Shown: positions 21,184 through 34,800, numbered from the stretch's first letter. The stretch is DNA of 61,467 nt from Gnetum montanum (GCA_015680685.1 MNCI01016169.1:1-61467); one strand, 5' to 3'. Notes: generated by a model from the letters alone, not told the origin. Program-made: numbers and translations.

Positions 21184-23689
21184 CCACTTATTGTTGGTTT
21201 TCCTTTAACTTTATAAAACCAACTTTGTATCATGATGGTATTCCAATTACATATGCATTAGTAGGCCTTATATTTGTTATCTATGTCAAACTTTCTATCA
21301 TATTGTGGTTAAGACATTCATTTACTTTTAAAGAGTAATCTTTTGTGCTTATCTTAATTTAATATTATGTCCCATTGGAGTATTAGTTTTCACCTTCATC
21401 ATTTTAACCTTTTTAAGCTAAAATTTTAATTTACTTTCATAACAAGATAATATCATATATTAATGAGGTATTTCTCACTTGGTTAGAGCAAACAACTTAG
21501 GGTCTTTTAGTCACCAATTCAATTCCAAGGGGTACATTGAGACCAACAAAATATTATCCATAAAAATAATAAGAAATATGTTATTACCTCTAGAATTCTT
21601 GATGAAAATGACTACATTTGTATTCTTAGGTACATATTATCATCTTGTTCTAGTTTCAATGATCCCCCTTAATGAGAAGAATTAGAATATTTTTAATTTT
21701 ATGCACCATGCACAAGGTACCTACTTTAAGCTACATAATGACTTCTTATACTTACATGATTTATCTTCTTATCCTTTTAAATCAAATCCCTTTCCTTGAG
21801 CCATGTAGATTTTTTTTTTTTTCATTTAAGAAAGCAATCTTCATTTCCACTTTGATGTATCTTTCATGCATCTTGAGTTACCAATGTGATTAATATCTAG
21901 ATAATTTGTAGCATAGCTATTATAGTAAAAAATTTAGAATAATCAATGTGTTCTTTTTGCATAAAGCCTTTAGCTACTAATCCAACTCTATGTTTTTCTA
22001 CCTCATATTAGTTTTAAAATATCTACCTTTTTTTTTTCAATAAGTAGATTTACTAATTCCCAAGTACTCTATTTTATTAAAGCCTCTTGTTCCTTAGTTG
22101 TAGCATATCTTCATCTAAGCTATTTGATATACGATATGCAATTTTGGTGATTCTCAATCATTTTGTTTAAGACAAAATTGATTTTCCCATATGAAAGTCA
22201 TGATTACTATGAGTCTCAATTTCTTTGGTTGTTGTAGGTTTTAATTCTTTAGTTATTGTCCTCTAAGATTTCCTAGGATTATTTAGTTTTTCAAGTTAGA
22301 AGAATAATCTTATAGTAAGGAGTTTTATGGAAATTTTCATATTCTTCTTGTGTTTATGATTTATCTTCCAATTGTTGCTAGCTTGATGTTTTTTCATATT
22401 CCTTATGCAATTGATTTTTAATGGAAGTTGGTACAAATAATGATGAATCGAATTTCATATTCATGTTTGAGAGTGAATATTGAAAAGATATTTGTATAGA
22501 AGAGCAAAATTGCTTTTCTTGTTTCCTGGCTTTATAATTCTTAAATTTTTATCAAGGTGATGGACTCTTTCTTAGTTTTGACAAAGATGTACATACATCT
22601 AGAGAGAAAACTTTTCTATTATAAAAGAAAATGACTTTGTATTTATTAGAGTTTGGTTTCATATTTATGGAAAACACTATTTAGAAAGATAATTTTTCTT
22701 AAGAATGATATATAATTCATAAGTACAAACTCCATATAACCCCATAATTATGACCTCTCTTTAGGTGTCAAATACTAGATTCTCAAAAATATCGCTTTTT
22801 AGCTACATCCTCAAGTGAAAAAGCTCCTTATGAAAGTTGAATAATCATTTTTTTTCTACAGTATTAATTTCTTCTTGTTTTAGATACTCAAGGATGGGAA
22901 TTTCAACTTTTATTATTTATTCTTCTTTATCTCTTATTGATGTATTCTTTTTTATTTACAAATATTTTTCTCCTTCTCTTTATAAGAAATCCTTTAGTAA
23001 GAAGTGAAAATCCATGAGGCTGCTTTTGAATAAGGGCAAGACCTAATCCTTTTCCTACCCCAGAGGGGAGATTTGTTAGGATTAGTTGTAAGGATAAAAA
23101 CCTAAAAAAGCATTCCCATCATTGTTAGCCTTTTCTTTAGACTCTCTCTTCAATGATTTGATGTAGTTTGAATTTTTTAAATATTATTATTATTATTTTG
23201 GGATCCAATACCACCCCCACCCTCTATAACCCACTCTTAGTTTCAAGACATATTACATTATATTATTCATGGCTTCCAACTCTTATAATGGCAGGGTGGG
23301 GGTGTGAGGGGCATTTGGCCCCAACAAAAAATGAATACAAATATTTTAAAGAAATTTGAGTACATCAAATTAATGAAGAGAAAGTCTAAAAATAATGCCT
23401 AATGATTTTGGAGATACCTTTTCAAGTTTTCATCCTTACAACCAATCCTAAAAACCTTCCATTTGGGGTAGGAAAAAGATTAAGACTTGCCCTTGTTCAT
23501 AAGCACTCTCATGAATTTTCACTTCTTATTAGAGTGTTTCTTATAAAGAGAAGGAGAAAAATTTATCTAAAGATAAAAGAACACATTTATAAAAATAATT
23601 AACAAATAGCAACATAAGTTGAAATCTTCTTATGCTTGAGCCTCAAAAAAAATTAATATTGCAAAAAATAAATTAAGTTTTCAACTTTC

Positions 23690-24062
23690 ACTAGGATCTT
23701 TTTTCTTGAAGTCGTAGTTAAAAAGCGACATCTTTGAGAATATGATATTTGACTTCTAAAGAAAGACCATAGCTATGCTCTTATTACTAGAAAATAATTG
23801 CATCTTAAAGCTTCCATAAAGAAAAAAGAATAAGCATTCAAATATTCTTCCAAATGCAAAGAAAGGAAGCTAAAAAAACAAGTTGATCACCAAAAATGAT
23901 TTCATTGATACTTGGTTGAAAGTTGTTTCAAATTATGAATGTTCATTTCCAAGCATATTGTGCAATAGTATACTAAAAAAAAACATGAGAAAAAGATTCT
24001 TTACTTCCACAAAGAGGACATTGAGGAGAAACAATTTTCATATGTTTAAGATTAGTGTTGAT
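23690..24062 (-). pseudogene. LINE ORF2 end, RT zinc-binding (zf-RVT) fragment
   Basis: On the minus strand: SPQCPLCGSKESFSHVFF (near 24030-23980), then a AQYAWK-like block. C-x2-C with a downstream H and the spacing match the zinc-binding domain that follows the reverse transcriptase in plant L1-type LINEs. The frame has stops. A related copy in the same orientation is at 49765-50090. Confidence 0.6.
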
Positions 24063-24573
24063 AGGAAGACCTTGATGAATAAGACACAATAAAAAAATGT
24101 GAATTTTTGGGAAGGTAGGATCTTTTCAAATATCTTTCATTTTCTTCATCCAAAAGTGTAGTGATAATTACATTTTCCAAGCCTTATTAATTTTGTTATG
24201 AATAAATCATTCTTTGTAATAATCTCATATGCAAATTTAGAGTTAAAAGGGAAACAAATTTGTCATACTTCCAAAAAATATGTGGAAAAGTCTAATGCAA
24301 ACTATTGATACCTTTAAATAAATTCTCAAGATAAAAAATTAATACCGTTAACATTAGGAAATTAACCAATTTTGTAACTATGCATCTAATTAATAAACTC
24401 ATGTTCATTAACTATAAAATATAATGTTTTCCCATACCAAAATTACATTGTTACATCATTCTTTAAAGACCTTATTTAAAAGAATTGCAAAAGTATGCTT
24501 CAAAAGATAAACAACAAGGAAAAAACAAAAGAATACAAAGAGGGGCAAGAATGAAAAAGATAATCAAATATCA

Positions 24574-24667
24574 ATATGAGGTAATATAAAAAAAAGGAAA
24601 ACACGGAGGATCTATTCTATTATATGAGGTAATATAAAAAAAAGGAAAACACGGAGGATCTATTTAT
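24574..24667. repeat. Tandem duplication, 48-bp unit
   Basis: ATATGAGGTAATATAAAA... ACACGGAGGATCTATT is repeated at a 48-bp step with no visible mismatch over about 43 bp, so it is either recent or an assembly duplication. Confidence 0.8.
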
Positions 24668-27180
24668 TAATAGAATAGAAAATATTGTGATGTAATAGTT
24701 ATAGACTCTTATGAAGCCATCCCTAAATCTATGAGGTATTATCTTTTGTAGCAAGTGTTACTTTTTCCCATTTTTCATCTAACCATGACTAGATCATAAG
24801 CTTTTAGAGGCCTTGCAATGAGGTCATAGTGGGACTCTACAAGGGACTATGACTAGACTACAAGCTATCCATGGGTCACAATTTTCTCTCAAGATTTTTT
24901 CTTTTGGTCATGAATTCATCATGTGTTGCAATGGCTTGAAATAGACATTGAAAAATAGACCACAAATAAACGTGAGTCGGGCATAACCAAGGCATGGTTT
25001 ATGTCAAAGGCAGGGTGTGACTTTAGCATTGAGATGCCATGAGCTTAGTAAAGTGATGCTAGCTATGAGGGATTCTTCATTGGGCACTAAACATGCAATA
25101 GGAAATAATATTAAAACAGATAGCCATGAGGGGATTGTGACTATTATTCAGCTCACAATTTGAGGATGGGAGCATCTTGACTCATGATGCAACTAAAAAC
25201 ATATGAGAATAGGATGTAAGTGGGATGCAACTAGCAGTTAGGTTGTTGCCACTCTTTGTTAGCAACACGAATTATGATGATGATGTGACCTAGTTATGAT
25301 GACACAAACCAAGGAAAAAATTTGATTTTGATATTAGGATTGTTTGAGGTTAATCCACTAATGCTAGAAATGCCTAGAGATGACTTATATAGGCAAAGAA
25401 CAAAGGAAGAGAACATGATAACAATGTGGAATGACTCTTTGAAATAAAAGAAGGTTTTAAGAGACAACTATTACCTTGAAGAAAAATTGGAAATGGATTT
25501 GATTATTTTTAAAAGAATGAAAAAGAAGGAAGAAGAGTGCAAAAAGTTTCTAGACCTTTAGTTTTTAGGTCTTTCTAAGAAAGAAAAGAAGTTAATATAT
25601 GGTGGAGCTTCCTTGTTTTTTCCATGAACAATGCATATTCTAGAATAATCTATTTAGGTAGGTCAAGAAAAGGGAAAAAGCCCAATCATAGGATCATTCA
25701 ATTTTGACACCTCTTTACCAATTTTTGGCATAATTAGAGTAATCTAAAAGAAGAGAGAATAAATAATGAACTTAGAAAAGGTGAACTTGCAAGGAAAGAT
25801 GAAGAATGATAGAAGGTAATGAAATCCAATGACAAAGGTAAATTCACTTATTTTAATGAAAAAAAATATTGGGATTAAATAAAAAGTTAATCTAGGAAAA
25901 ACATTTGAATTTATACATGGTGAATTCATAAACATTTTTGGTAGAATTGCAAATAAAATTATTTTATTAAATAGTACTTGTTTATTTAATTGTTTTGATA
26001 TTTTGAGCTTAGTGAAAACTAGGGAAGATGAAAGCTCAAAAGATATTGATGTATTAGGCTTTATTGAATTCTCTACCAAAAAAATTATAAAAGCTAGAAT
26101 AGGCATATCCTTAAGAGATATTGTGCATTTAGTTAGGAAGTCTTTGAAACATTTTTTATAGATACAAAAGATAGATGAGTATAAGCAATATGTTTAGCTA
26201 AAAGTCTATCACCATAAGGAATGTATTTTTTTGCCATTTGTTATTTTCCTCTTAGAGAAGTTTCTAATGAGTATATCACCTAGCCCTTGTGTAATCCTCA
26301 ATGTATCTTAGATGCATGTGTGTTCTGTTTTTATGTGTATTCTTGTGTCAACCTTTTGATGATGATTCTCAATGTTTTGGCATGTTTAAGGGTGTTTTGG
26401 GCTCATTTTGATGAGTTTAGGAGGTTCAAGGATCTATGGGGACTTATTTGAAGGAATCTAGAGGTTCCAAACCTCAAAAAAATGTCTTTATTTTTGGCCC
26501 TAGTTGGAGAGATGTCTTCCCCAATTTTAAGATATCTCCTCTAGGAAAGACATATCTTGTTTCTCTAAAATGCCTCATATAGATTTTAATAGATTTAAAT
26601 TTGGATGGTAAATTGAAGGGAAGATGAAAGGTCACACCCAAAGGCTATAAAAAGGCACCAAATTCCTAAGGCTAATCAGGCTGATCAAAGGAAGAAAGTT
26701 AGTCTTAAGGAGAAGCTAAGTTTAAGAGAAAAAGGCTGGTTTTTTGTGATCTTATACAAGGAGAAAGATTATGCAAGAGAAATTTCAAAGCTTATGGAAG
26801 AAAGAACTTGTGCAAGAAGAGTTTGAGTGAGAGGCAGGGAAGATCACTTGAGAGAGGTTAAGAGAATCTCTTATAAGTGTTTTGTCTTAAGCTTTGACTC
26901 CATTGTGAGTAACTGAGAATTAAAAGGGGATATGTGTGGCCTCTAAGATCCTTGGGAGAAGTGTGAGTTGGGTTTTGTTCCTCATCTTTGATGTATTTCT
27001 CTACATTTGAGAATTTTCTTATAAGAAGATGAATTTTTCTCCAATTCATTATCTTGTTCTTATTTTTTAAGCTGAAATTACCTAAGAAGATTATTGAATG
27101 GGTCCTTTTGGGGTCTATGGAGGTAGGCTCCACATCAAATACTTATATAGTAGGTCAAGTCTCTATAGAAACTATTATTT
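24668..27180. other. Intergenic, possible old LTR at about 26280-27150
   Basis: No coding region recognised. GGCTATAAAAAGGCACC near 26640 is a good TATA box in the forward direction within a GC-moderate stretch (26280-27150) that resembles an LTR in texture, but I found no partner, primer site or target duplication. Short frames at 25744-26106 and 26858-27133 (both minus) have no motif. Confidence 0.3.
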
Positions 27181-28375
27181 TTGGAATTTAGAAATAAATT
27201 TTATAGATTTTAGAACTAAAGAGTTCGCTTTATCTATGGAGATTTTAATGTTCAAGTGGAATCACTACAAATAGAAAATATTTAGGGTGAGAACACTATT
27301 GGTGACATAAACCTTTTATATATTACACTAAGACTAGATGCTTTGAAGATAGAAATATCAATAAAATAGTATAACATTTCTTAGAATGGACTAAGGACTT
27401 AGATCTATTCATTTGTAATGGTTAACCAAGTTTTCAAGACCTACATTTTTATGGGGTAAGCTAATAATTAAAAATATACCTAGAACAATGCCTAAAGGAG
27501 GATGTTGAAACCCAAAAATAATTGTCATATAGTTATACCCTAAGATATCTACTCTAATTAGAACTTTATAACTCAACATTTTCTTCCAAAATTGAACCTA
27601 TAACTTGGAGCTTTTAAGTAAAGAATTTTACCATTAGGCTAACACTTCATTGTTGAGAATACCACCATATGGTGCTTTTATAGGATCTTAAGGTAATTCT
27701 TGTATTGATTTACTTTTTGCATTCTATTGAAAATATAAAGTACATTAATGAGTTTATAGTAGGAGGTGAGGTAGTGGAGTCTTTTCATCATTTTTTGGAG
27801 TTATCTTGCAAGTTTAAGTATACCTTGATGCTAGAAAGAATCTAATAAAGAAAATGCATAAAAAAAGATTAATTGTAAAGGTCAAAGATAGATACAAGGA
27901 GGTATTGCAAAACCAATAGAACTATAAGCATCATTTTAAAAAATTAGAGTAAATTTTAGTTATATTAACTAAACAAGTTAGTATTAACTACAAACATAAT
28001 GCTCAATATAACTAGTTTAATAATGAATGTGTACAAAGTAGAAAAACATTAAAATAACTATTGGAGATTAAAAGAAAAAATTGAGTAAGTGGAATAAATT
28101 CTTAAATAGAAACAAGAAAAGGATTTTTGGTATAAATAAACAAAAACCTTTTACAAACATAATAAAAAAAGAGTTTTATAATTCTTTTCAATACAAACTT
28201 TATCAATCACTTGAATTCTCTTTCTGTAATATCTACTTGTTTTTATAATAAGCTTTTTTTTTTATCGAAGAATGATAGTTAAGACAAGGCTGGGATGGTG
28301 ATGATGATGATCTCTCCACTTCAACTTAGATGAGGTGATAGATGACATTAATAGATTAGCAATTGGTAAAGTTGT
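27181..28375 (+). pseudogene. LINE (L1-type) endonuclease and early RT, left half, interrupted by C
   Basis: Near 27225-27300 the frame reads FIYGDFNVQVESLQIEN, the GDFN motif of LINE apurinic endonucleases. Near 28327-28370 it reads DEVIDDINRLAIGKVVD, a start-of-RT motif (AIxxAIxxLKxGKxxGxDG-like). Element C begins at 28376, and at 47864 the frame continues FNGLYI, restoring GK-x-x-D-x-NGLYI. A SINE copy (27501-27646) is inserted between. Stops and shifts throughout. Confidence 0.65.
27501..27646 (-). repeat. tRNA-derived SINE inside the LINE
   Basis: Minus strand: GTGTTAGCCTAATGGTAAAA (A box), AGGTTCAATTTTGG (B box), GAGTTATAAAGTTCTAATTAG, ATATCTTAGGGTATA, end TGGGTTTCAACATC. It aligns end to end with 21035-21183. 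Confidence 0.6.
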
Positions 28376-29223
28376 TGATAAATCCAAATTTTTTGTAGTA
28401 ATGATATCGTATCTCATGACATGTTATTGCATAAATGGTATTGCAAGGTGTGTGCTGACCTATAAAAGCAACACTTAGGTGCAAAGATCCACAGTAGATT
28501 TGATAACATAGTAGTAGAACTCTTTCAATTTATTTTCATAATTTTAGCTTTTAATACTTACTAGTGTGTGCCCGTAGTGTGATGTTAAGTGATTGAACGA
28601 AGTCTTTATTTGAGTGTGATGTACTTGGACGCATTGCATGATTGGAAATAAAGATTGAGATTACTTTCCATTGTTGTAGCAACACTTAGTTTTATTTCTA
28701 TTTGCATTTGGTTTAATGTTTACTATTTTCATAGTTACTAATTTACTTTCAATGCACTTTACTATTCCTATGATTAAGTAGAATGAGTACGATTAATCTC
28801 AAGCACTTAAGTGTAGCTACTTGGTAACCTAGTAGTACTATCACTTGGTATGCCTAGTAGTGTGATACTTGGTAACCCCAGTAGTAGTTACATGAAGTTC
28901 AAGGTGTGAATAGAAGATCAAGATTGGCTACTCATCACATAGGCTAGATTAGATTTGTTTATTGTTACTTAGATTTAGAAACTATTTTTTTTACTTCATG
29001 TCAGTTAGGAGCATTATTGCCCATACAACATCATCTATCATATGCCTCATCATGAGTTGAACCATACATATTGAAGTTACTAGCTCATGTGGGAAGACAA
29101 TGATCATGAAATCTAACCAATTACTTGCATAATCACATTGCCTTATCTATAGAATTCAATCGGGATCTTGTGTGAACACTGATATCTTGTATGGTTAGCT
29201 GTTAGATACTCCACTGCTCATCA
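28376..29223 (+). repeat. 5' LTR of element C
   Basis: 848 bp, TGATAAATCC...CTGCTCATCA. GATATC-like units at 28403-28450 and a TATA box (TATAAAAG) at about 28461-28468. Pairs with 46482-47858. Confidence 0.8.
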
Positions 29224-29224
29224 T

Positions 29225-29242
29225 TGGTGCCATTGCCAAGGA
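29225..29242 (+). other. Primer binding site (tRNA-Asp type) of element C
   Basis: TGGTGCCATTGCCAAGGA, one base after the LTR. Four differences from TGGCGCCGTTGCCGGGGA, all transitions. Confidence 0.75.
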
Positions 29243-29399
29243 CAAGTTAATGTTATGCTAAGTAATTGATTTTCCAAAGTTCATTGTATTTGAAAATTAA
29301 AGTCAAATCTAACAATCATAAGTAAAGCATACTTTTAACTCAAACCATCTAAACTATAATATGGCTTTACATAATGATCAACCATCTCCTGCCAAGGAG

Positions 29400-31930
29400 A
29401 CAAGAAGAAGCAGTGATAGAATTATTGATGAAGAAGAATGGGGGATGCCAATGCAGACATGAATCACTTATGCTCACACTAGTCTATACCATCTAAACTT
29501 TACCTTCATCTTCCATCAGGACAAGTAAATGAGTTGGAGAGACCTACAAGGTAACATGGTCCTACCTCTAGAACATGCAGCTTTGAACATGCTACAAATT
29601 ACTCTAAAGGAAATGCATTTGAACCAGATCCAGGAAGGGTATCATATGACTCAACACATGACTAGACCCTATGAACCCACCAATGAGAAAATGAGAAGAG
29701 ATGCTGCCATGGAAATCAATCATATACACAACATAGGGAAGTAGACTAACACTTCTATTATTATAGAAGAACTTGATGCTGATCAATTCATTTCAAAACA
29801 ACTCCACCAGAATCATGAGGAGCCTTCAAGGACACTTGTCATTAGACTAGAAGAACCTATCAAAACCCAATTTCATTCTACTCTAGTAGAGACACACAAG
29901 GGGGAGGCTACTGACTTAAGATACAATCAGGACTCTAGACCAAGGGATCTTACTAAATCTTACAAGGAGACATACAATGGTCATGAAAGGAAAACCAGCC
30001 AAAGCCATTCTCCTGCCCTTTTCTTTGCCTCATCACAATCATTGGAGGACTTTGACAAGAGAAGACATGAGTACAAGGACTCTAATAGGAAAGAAAGACA
30101 AACTCATGGCCATCATGACAGATAATGTAGATACTCTAATTCAAAAGATGAAGAGCATGAAAGAAGGAGAAGAAGACGTACAAAGAGAGGATTAGGAGAG
30201 GCATGAGCATAGAAGGGGTCCCCACTACAATAGAGTATATGAAGCCAATCATGATAATGAATCCCTAGTGGAAACCTAAAGTATGATAAATATTCAGGAA
30301 GCTATTTGCATACCAACTAGGCACATGAGAGATAGCTAAATCAAATAGCTAGATATGAACAATATGCCATGATTTGGAGGTGGGTACAATGTTGATCCAC
30401 AACATCACATTCAAGAATTCCATGATGCCTATGCCCTTTAGAATATAGAGAGTGACTAACAAAAATTGAAGCTATTTCCTAGAACACTTGTGAAGGAAGC
30501 AAAAAGTTGGTATAGGTTACTAGAACTTGAATCCATCAAACATGGGAGTACCATGATTGAAATCTTAAATGATAAATATCAGACCTATTCATGAAACCCT
30601 TGATGTGACAATTGGTAGATATTATTCACTATTACATAGATGCCCATGCCATAGATTTTTATCAAAAGAATCAATTAGGCACATCATAGATAGGCTAAGA
30701 AGTAAAAACAGAGAGACCCTTGGGGTTTATGCCTAGGGAAGATTTTCAAAATTGACTACCCATTGCATTCAAAGAATGATTGATCAAGTGACAAAAGAAC
30801 AAGGTGAACTCAGAAAAAGAGAATCAGCCAAAGAGTGTAGTAGGGGTTCATCAATAAGAAATAGAGATGCATGAATGTGTGATACCCAAGAGGAAGAAAC
30901 CTTAGACCAAGCAATTCGAAAAGAAATGCTACCAATCCAAAAAAAAATTTCTAATGTAACATAGGTAGCAAAAATGTGGGATTTAGTTGATGAGAGATGT
31001 ATAATCATGTTAGAGATTAGGGAGGAAATAGTAGAGCAAGCCTTCATAAGAGGCAAAGAAAAAAGAATGAAGAGAGAACTTGGATGCAATAGTATAGTTG
31101 CTTTAGTAGCTAAGGTCTTAGTTACTAGCTTTATAGATGATGAAGGTTGTAATGTGTGCTAGTATGAACACCCTAAGGGATGTTGTTAGGTTGTGATACA
31201 TTTGCAAGAAACAAGGGCATATGCACTTAACCCCAAACTTGTCTAGAAATATATGTTGAAACAATTACCTTATCCTCATGGTAACTATAGATAACAACCT
31301 CAACTAATGTACTATCCTACTAGAGCCTTACCATAGTTGTAGGAGCAATACCATTCGCAATGGCAACAACCTCAAGTGTGAGCCATGCCATTGCCTCACC
31401 AACAATATCCATACTAGCAACCTGACCCTTATGGATACTATGTCCAATGACCTATCTCATTGGCAAATGCTACTATTTAAACTTCACAATATTATCCACC
31501 AGAATACCATCGACTGATGCCACCAAGGGCCAATTCAAACTCATACATGCATCCACAAGTAACTAATTTTTCAAATCCCAATCCAAATCCTTTGCCACTA
31601 GTGACACCACCTGTGATGCAAGGAGAGTTTCCATCATAAATGTAGCAGAAGAGAGCTATAAAGGCAGTAAATATACAAGTGGAAGATCTCACTAGCAATG
31701 CAAAAGGGCCAATCAAAGAAATGTCCTTTTTTAAGGACAAGTGTAGAGAAGGTTGCCAGAATTAAAACTTCATCGAGACCATCTTCTCCTAAAAAAAATC
31801 TTCTCACTGTTAACAAGATTGCATCTTCATCAAGTCTAAATATTCAAATTGTCATGCTTACTAAAATTTTAAAGAATGGATCAAGACAAGACCACTCCCT
31901 AAGAAGAGAATTGATCCAAGAATTATTTTG
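29400..31930 (+). pseudogene. gag of element C (degenerate)
   Basis: Starts with the YAHTSLYHLNFTFIF-type region shared with 1-256, then WRDLQGN (29530), a charged stretch, and the gag core LDMNNMP..GGGYNVDPQHHI, FHDAYA, KLFPRTLVKEAKSWYRLLE near 30350-30530. A helical acidic region follows (30780-31120), then the variant zinc knuckle (C-NV-C-x3-H-PKGC-C, 31148-31186), then a Pro/Gln/Tyr-rich tail. Several stops (TAG in place of CAG or TGG is common). Same order as A and D. Confidence 0.7.
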
Positions 31931-31939
31931 ATTTATCTA

Positions 31940-32356
31940 CAAATAGTTGGAAATTTACCATGCAAAGATTTGTTAGACTTAGGTTCTGGGGTGAATTTGA
32001 TCTCTTACAAAACATATCAAGCATGGAACCTACCACCATTGAAAGAGTGCAACATCAGGTTAGAGCTTGCAAATTAGTCTATCACCACTCCTTTGGGACA
32101 AATTGATGATGTGGTGACCACTGTCAATGGGTGGTCCTATCTAGCTAAATTTTTAGTAATCAATGTGAAAGATGCTAATAAGGAATTACCAATAAATATG
32201 GGGAGGGCATGGCTTAGCACAATTGATGCTAAGCTACATATAAGAAATTTATCGGTTGAGATTTCTAAGGAAGATGCACATGGATCCATACACATGCAGC
32301 GAATTCCATGCACAACTATTGAAAGTAAAGGGTGCAATAATGAACCAACACTCTAG
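31940..32356 (+). pseudogene. Retropepsin-like protease domain of element C
   Basis: LLDLGSGVNLISYKTYQAWN (31971 onward) gives the DLG-S-G form of the aspartic protease active site seen in Athila-type plant elements, followed by LGQIDDVVTTVNGW, FLVINV and, as the second conserved block, INMGRAWLSTIDAKL (GRxxL). The frame from 32093 to 32356 is open (87 aa); upstream it has one stop. It would cleave the gag polyprotein. Element A lacks this segment. Confidence 0.7.
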
Positions 32357-32779
32357 AACATCAACACAATTACTATTCAAGTACACATCAACAAAAATAA
32401 ATAACTAGTATATGCAACCAAAAGAGCAAAGGAAAAAAAACCAAAAGACATCCCATGGCCACTAATTGAGAACCTTAATCTATTTAATACATGCATGAAA
32501 ACATCTAAAACACTTACTACTTGCCAAACTAAGAAAATGACTCCAACTAAGAGTCTAAAAACAAAACAACTAACTCATAATCATACCCCAAAAGGGCAAG
32601 AGAACAAGGATTTAGATGATCATAACTCCATTGCTATCAAAATTACATTGGATAATGATAGAAAAGTTACATCACTAAAGATGGTAGGTGAAGCACCTAC
32701 AGTGTATGACCTAGGAGATTTAGGGAGCATTTTCCAAACACTCACCCATGAGATCAATCATGGGGGAGATACTTTACTT

Positions 32780-33940
32780 TGACTTCGGAATTAATAAGCA
32801 AATTTTCTAATTTTTTGTTTTACAATTCTTTCCATCTTTTTACATTCTTTAAAATTTTCTCATTCTTTATACTTTTCCATTTCTTCAATTTTTCATATTC
32901 TTTTACATTTTTCATTCTTTATACTTTTTCATAATTTTTTCTATCTTTTCCATTTCTTTCATACTTTTTTTTTAAAAATCCCTTATACACAATTTTGATT
33001 GTTAATAAAACACATTCAAATAAAGGTAAGATGTAGCCCAATAAAGTGAAGATTTCTCTATGTTATTAAGTCATAAGGGATTGATTATTTGCACAATAAG
33101 CCTATATCATCCATCCATCCATTCCATTAATAAGAGGTTCTTACTATGGATATAATGATATTTTTTCCATCATCAAATTAAGAATAAACTTGTGCTCATT
33201 ATGCCTAGATTGAAGAGTGAAGAACCAAGGGGGAATGAAATGGATGTGACATCAAGGAAACTTGTGGATTCTTTTTGGATTATTATTGTAAGTTCTATCA
33301 TGTTACTAAGGTTGTATTATATCCTTGCAGATCTAATGAAAAATGGGAGTAAGAGTAAAATAAGTGCTACCTTAAAAGGTTGACACCATTAAAAAAATAA
33401 AAGAGCATAGAATAAATTTATGGAGGTCCCACTAGAAAGACATGTTACCCATGCCTAAAGGTAGACAACTTCTCAGAGCCATGAATAAAATATTTTCCTT
33501 GGATAATACGCCAAGTGAAAATATTCCTTGTAACATTGATAGTCTTACAATTGTAATTTCAAAATATAAAATGATGGGATGTCACTGGAATGTGATTTGA
33601 ACCTTGTTTGAATCTTGAACAAAAAGGCTAATGATTACGTTAACCACTCAAAAAACATGAGAATTCATTATGCCTATGGTAAGACACCTCATGTCTTAAT
33701 TTCTGAAATCCCTTCTAAGTCCATTTCATCTCACTATTTAAATAATAATAACTTATGATTTTATGTAACATAGAGTTACTTTTCCAATTTGGTGGTACTA
33801 ACACGTGTGTCTTGCTAAACAAGTATGCATTACATTCAACTCCTTAAGTGCCTAAGAACACTTTTAGGTGTGGTTATACAAAGGCATTAAGGGCTAGAGC
33901 CTGTTTTGGGAAGGACCCACTTGTATAATTATTGTATCTT
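32780..33940 (+). other. Post-gag conserved non-coding block of element C (first part)
   Basis: Begins with a long pyrimidine-rich tract (32805-32975, many CATTCTTT/CTTTTCC strings). It contains CCATTCTATTAATAAGAGG-type and GTGCTCATTATGCC segments (33108-33205) shared with D (-) at 39320-39440, CTAGAAAGACATGTTACCC shared with A, and 33680-33925 shared with A and D. It has no protein frame that is kept among elements. Cut at 33940 by D; continues at 42645. Confidence 0.55.
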
Positions 33941-34786
33941 TGATGAGTGGCTAGTTACCCCTACACTCAATCATATGAATATGATCGTTCACACACGATC
34001 CAATTAAACTCCACAGACTAACTAGTTGTGGTATCTAGATAGTTACATATTGATCATAGTTTGCTGTCTTCCCACTTGGACTAGTATTTACTTGATCACA
34101 TATGGTTTAGTCCAGAGTGAGGTGTATGATGTGATCCTAAACTAGTGCTGCTCCTAGAGACAGTGGAAAATAATCTTGTTGTAAGCTAATAGGCAATGAG
34201 AAGCAAAATCTAAACTAGCCTAAGTGCGATGAACATCCATCCTTAATCATATGTGTGCATCTTAGACCTTGTGTACTACTTCTGGGATTACCAAGTGCAT
34301 ATTGCTTGAACACTCCTAGATATGCTACTGGGTTACCAAGTAGTTACACTTAAATGTTTATGATTAAGTCATAGTCATTCCACATTTAACAACAGGAAAG
34401 TAAATGAGGGTGAAAAAATATTAATTAAGAAAATAATAAATAACAATAACAATTAAACAATTAAAACTAAGTGAATGCTACAATGATGGAGTCATCTCAA
34501 TCTTTATTGCCAATCATGTGCATGTCCAAGTACATCACACTCAAATAAAGGTTTCGTACAATTACAATCATCACACTGCAAGCATGCACTAGGGAAAGAA
34601 TTGAAAACTGACAAAAAGATCCTACTCTAATACTGACTGACTCTCCCTTTTCCTGTGAATTTGAATGTGGTATTTATAGGCTTACATAGGAACCACGATA
34701 TCGTGTATTTGATATCATTATCAGGCTGTGATATTGTGTACCTAATATTGAGGATCCGATATCAAGGCCTAGAAAAACATGATTCA
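33941..34786 (-). repeat. 3' LTR of element D
   Basis: 846 bp; minus strand TGAATCATG...GCCACTCATCA. GATATC units (minus strand steps 14, 14, 19, 14, 14) at 34696-34768; TATA box TATAAATA at 34678-34671. It aligns with 41784-42644. Confidence 0.85.
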
Positions 34787-34800
34787 TATACCCCCACGAC
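34787..34800 (-). other. Polypurine tract of element D
   Basis: Minus strand GTCGTGGGGGTATA directly before the 3' LTR; same core as in A. Confidence 0.7.

Larger units (their letters stand above)
20097..23689. other. Intergenic: promoter side of the minus-strand gene, SINE copies, AT-rich sequence
   Basis: 20097-20580 has higher GC and likely holds the missing 5' exon or 5' UTR and promoter of the minus-strand gene; open frames there (20230-20571 and 20117-20371, minus) cannot be joined with confidence. SINE-like copies lie at 20655-20745 and 21035-21183. TTCTCACTTGGTTAGAGCA near 21473 with CAATTCAATTCCAAG near 21520 is another tRNA-like pair. The rest is AT-rich with no gene seen. Confidence 0.4.

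Noticed and set aside
21473-21540. tRNA gene-like sequence (TCACTTGGTTAGAGCA ... CAATTCAATTCC)
   Set aside because: No acceptor stem or proper anticodon arm can be folded by eye; more likely a SINE head or chance.
26280-27150. Full LTR element with TATA box at 26640
   Set aside because: No partner LTR, primer site, polypurine tract or target duplication found; only a weak note kept.
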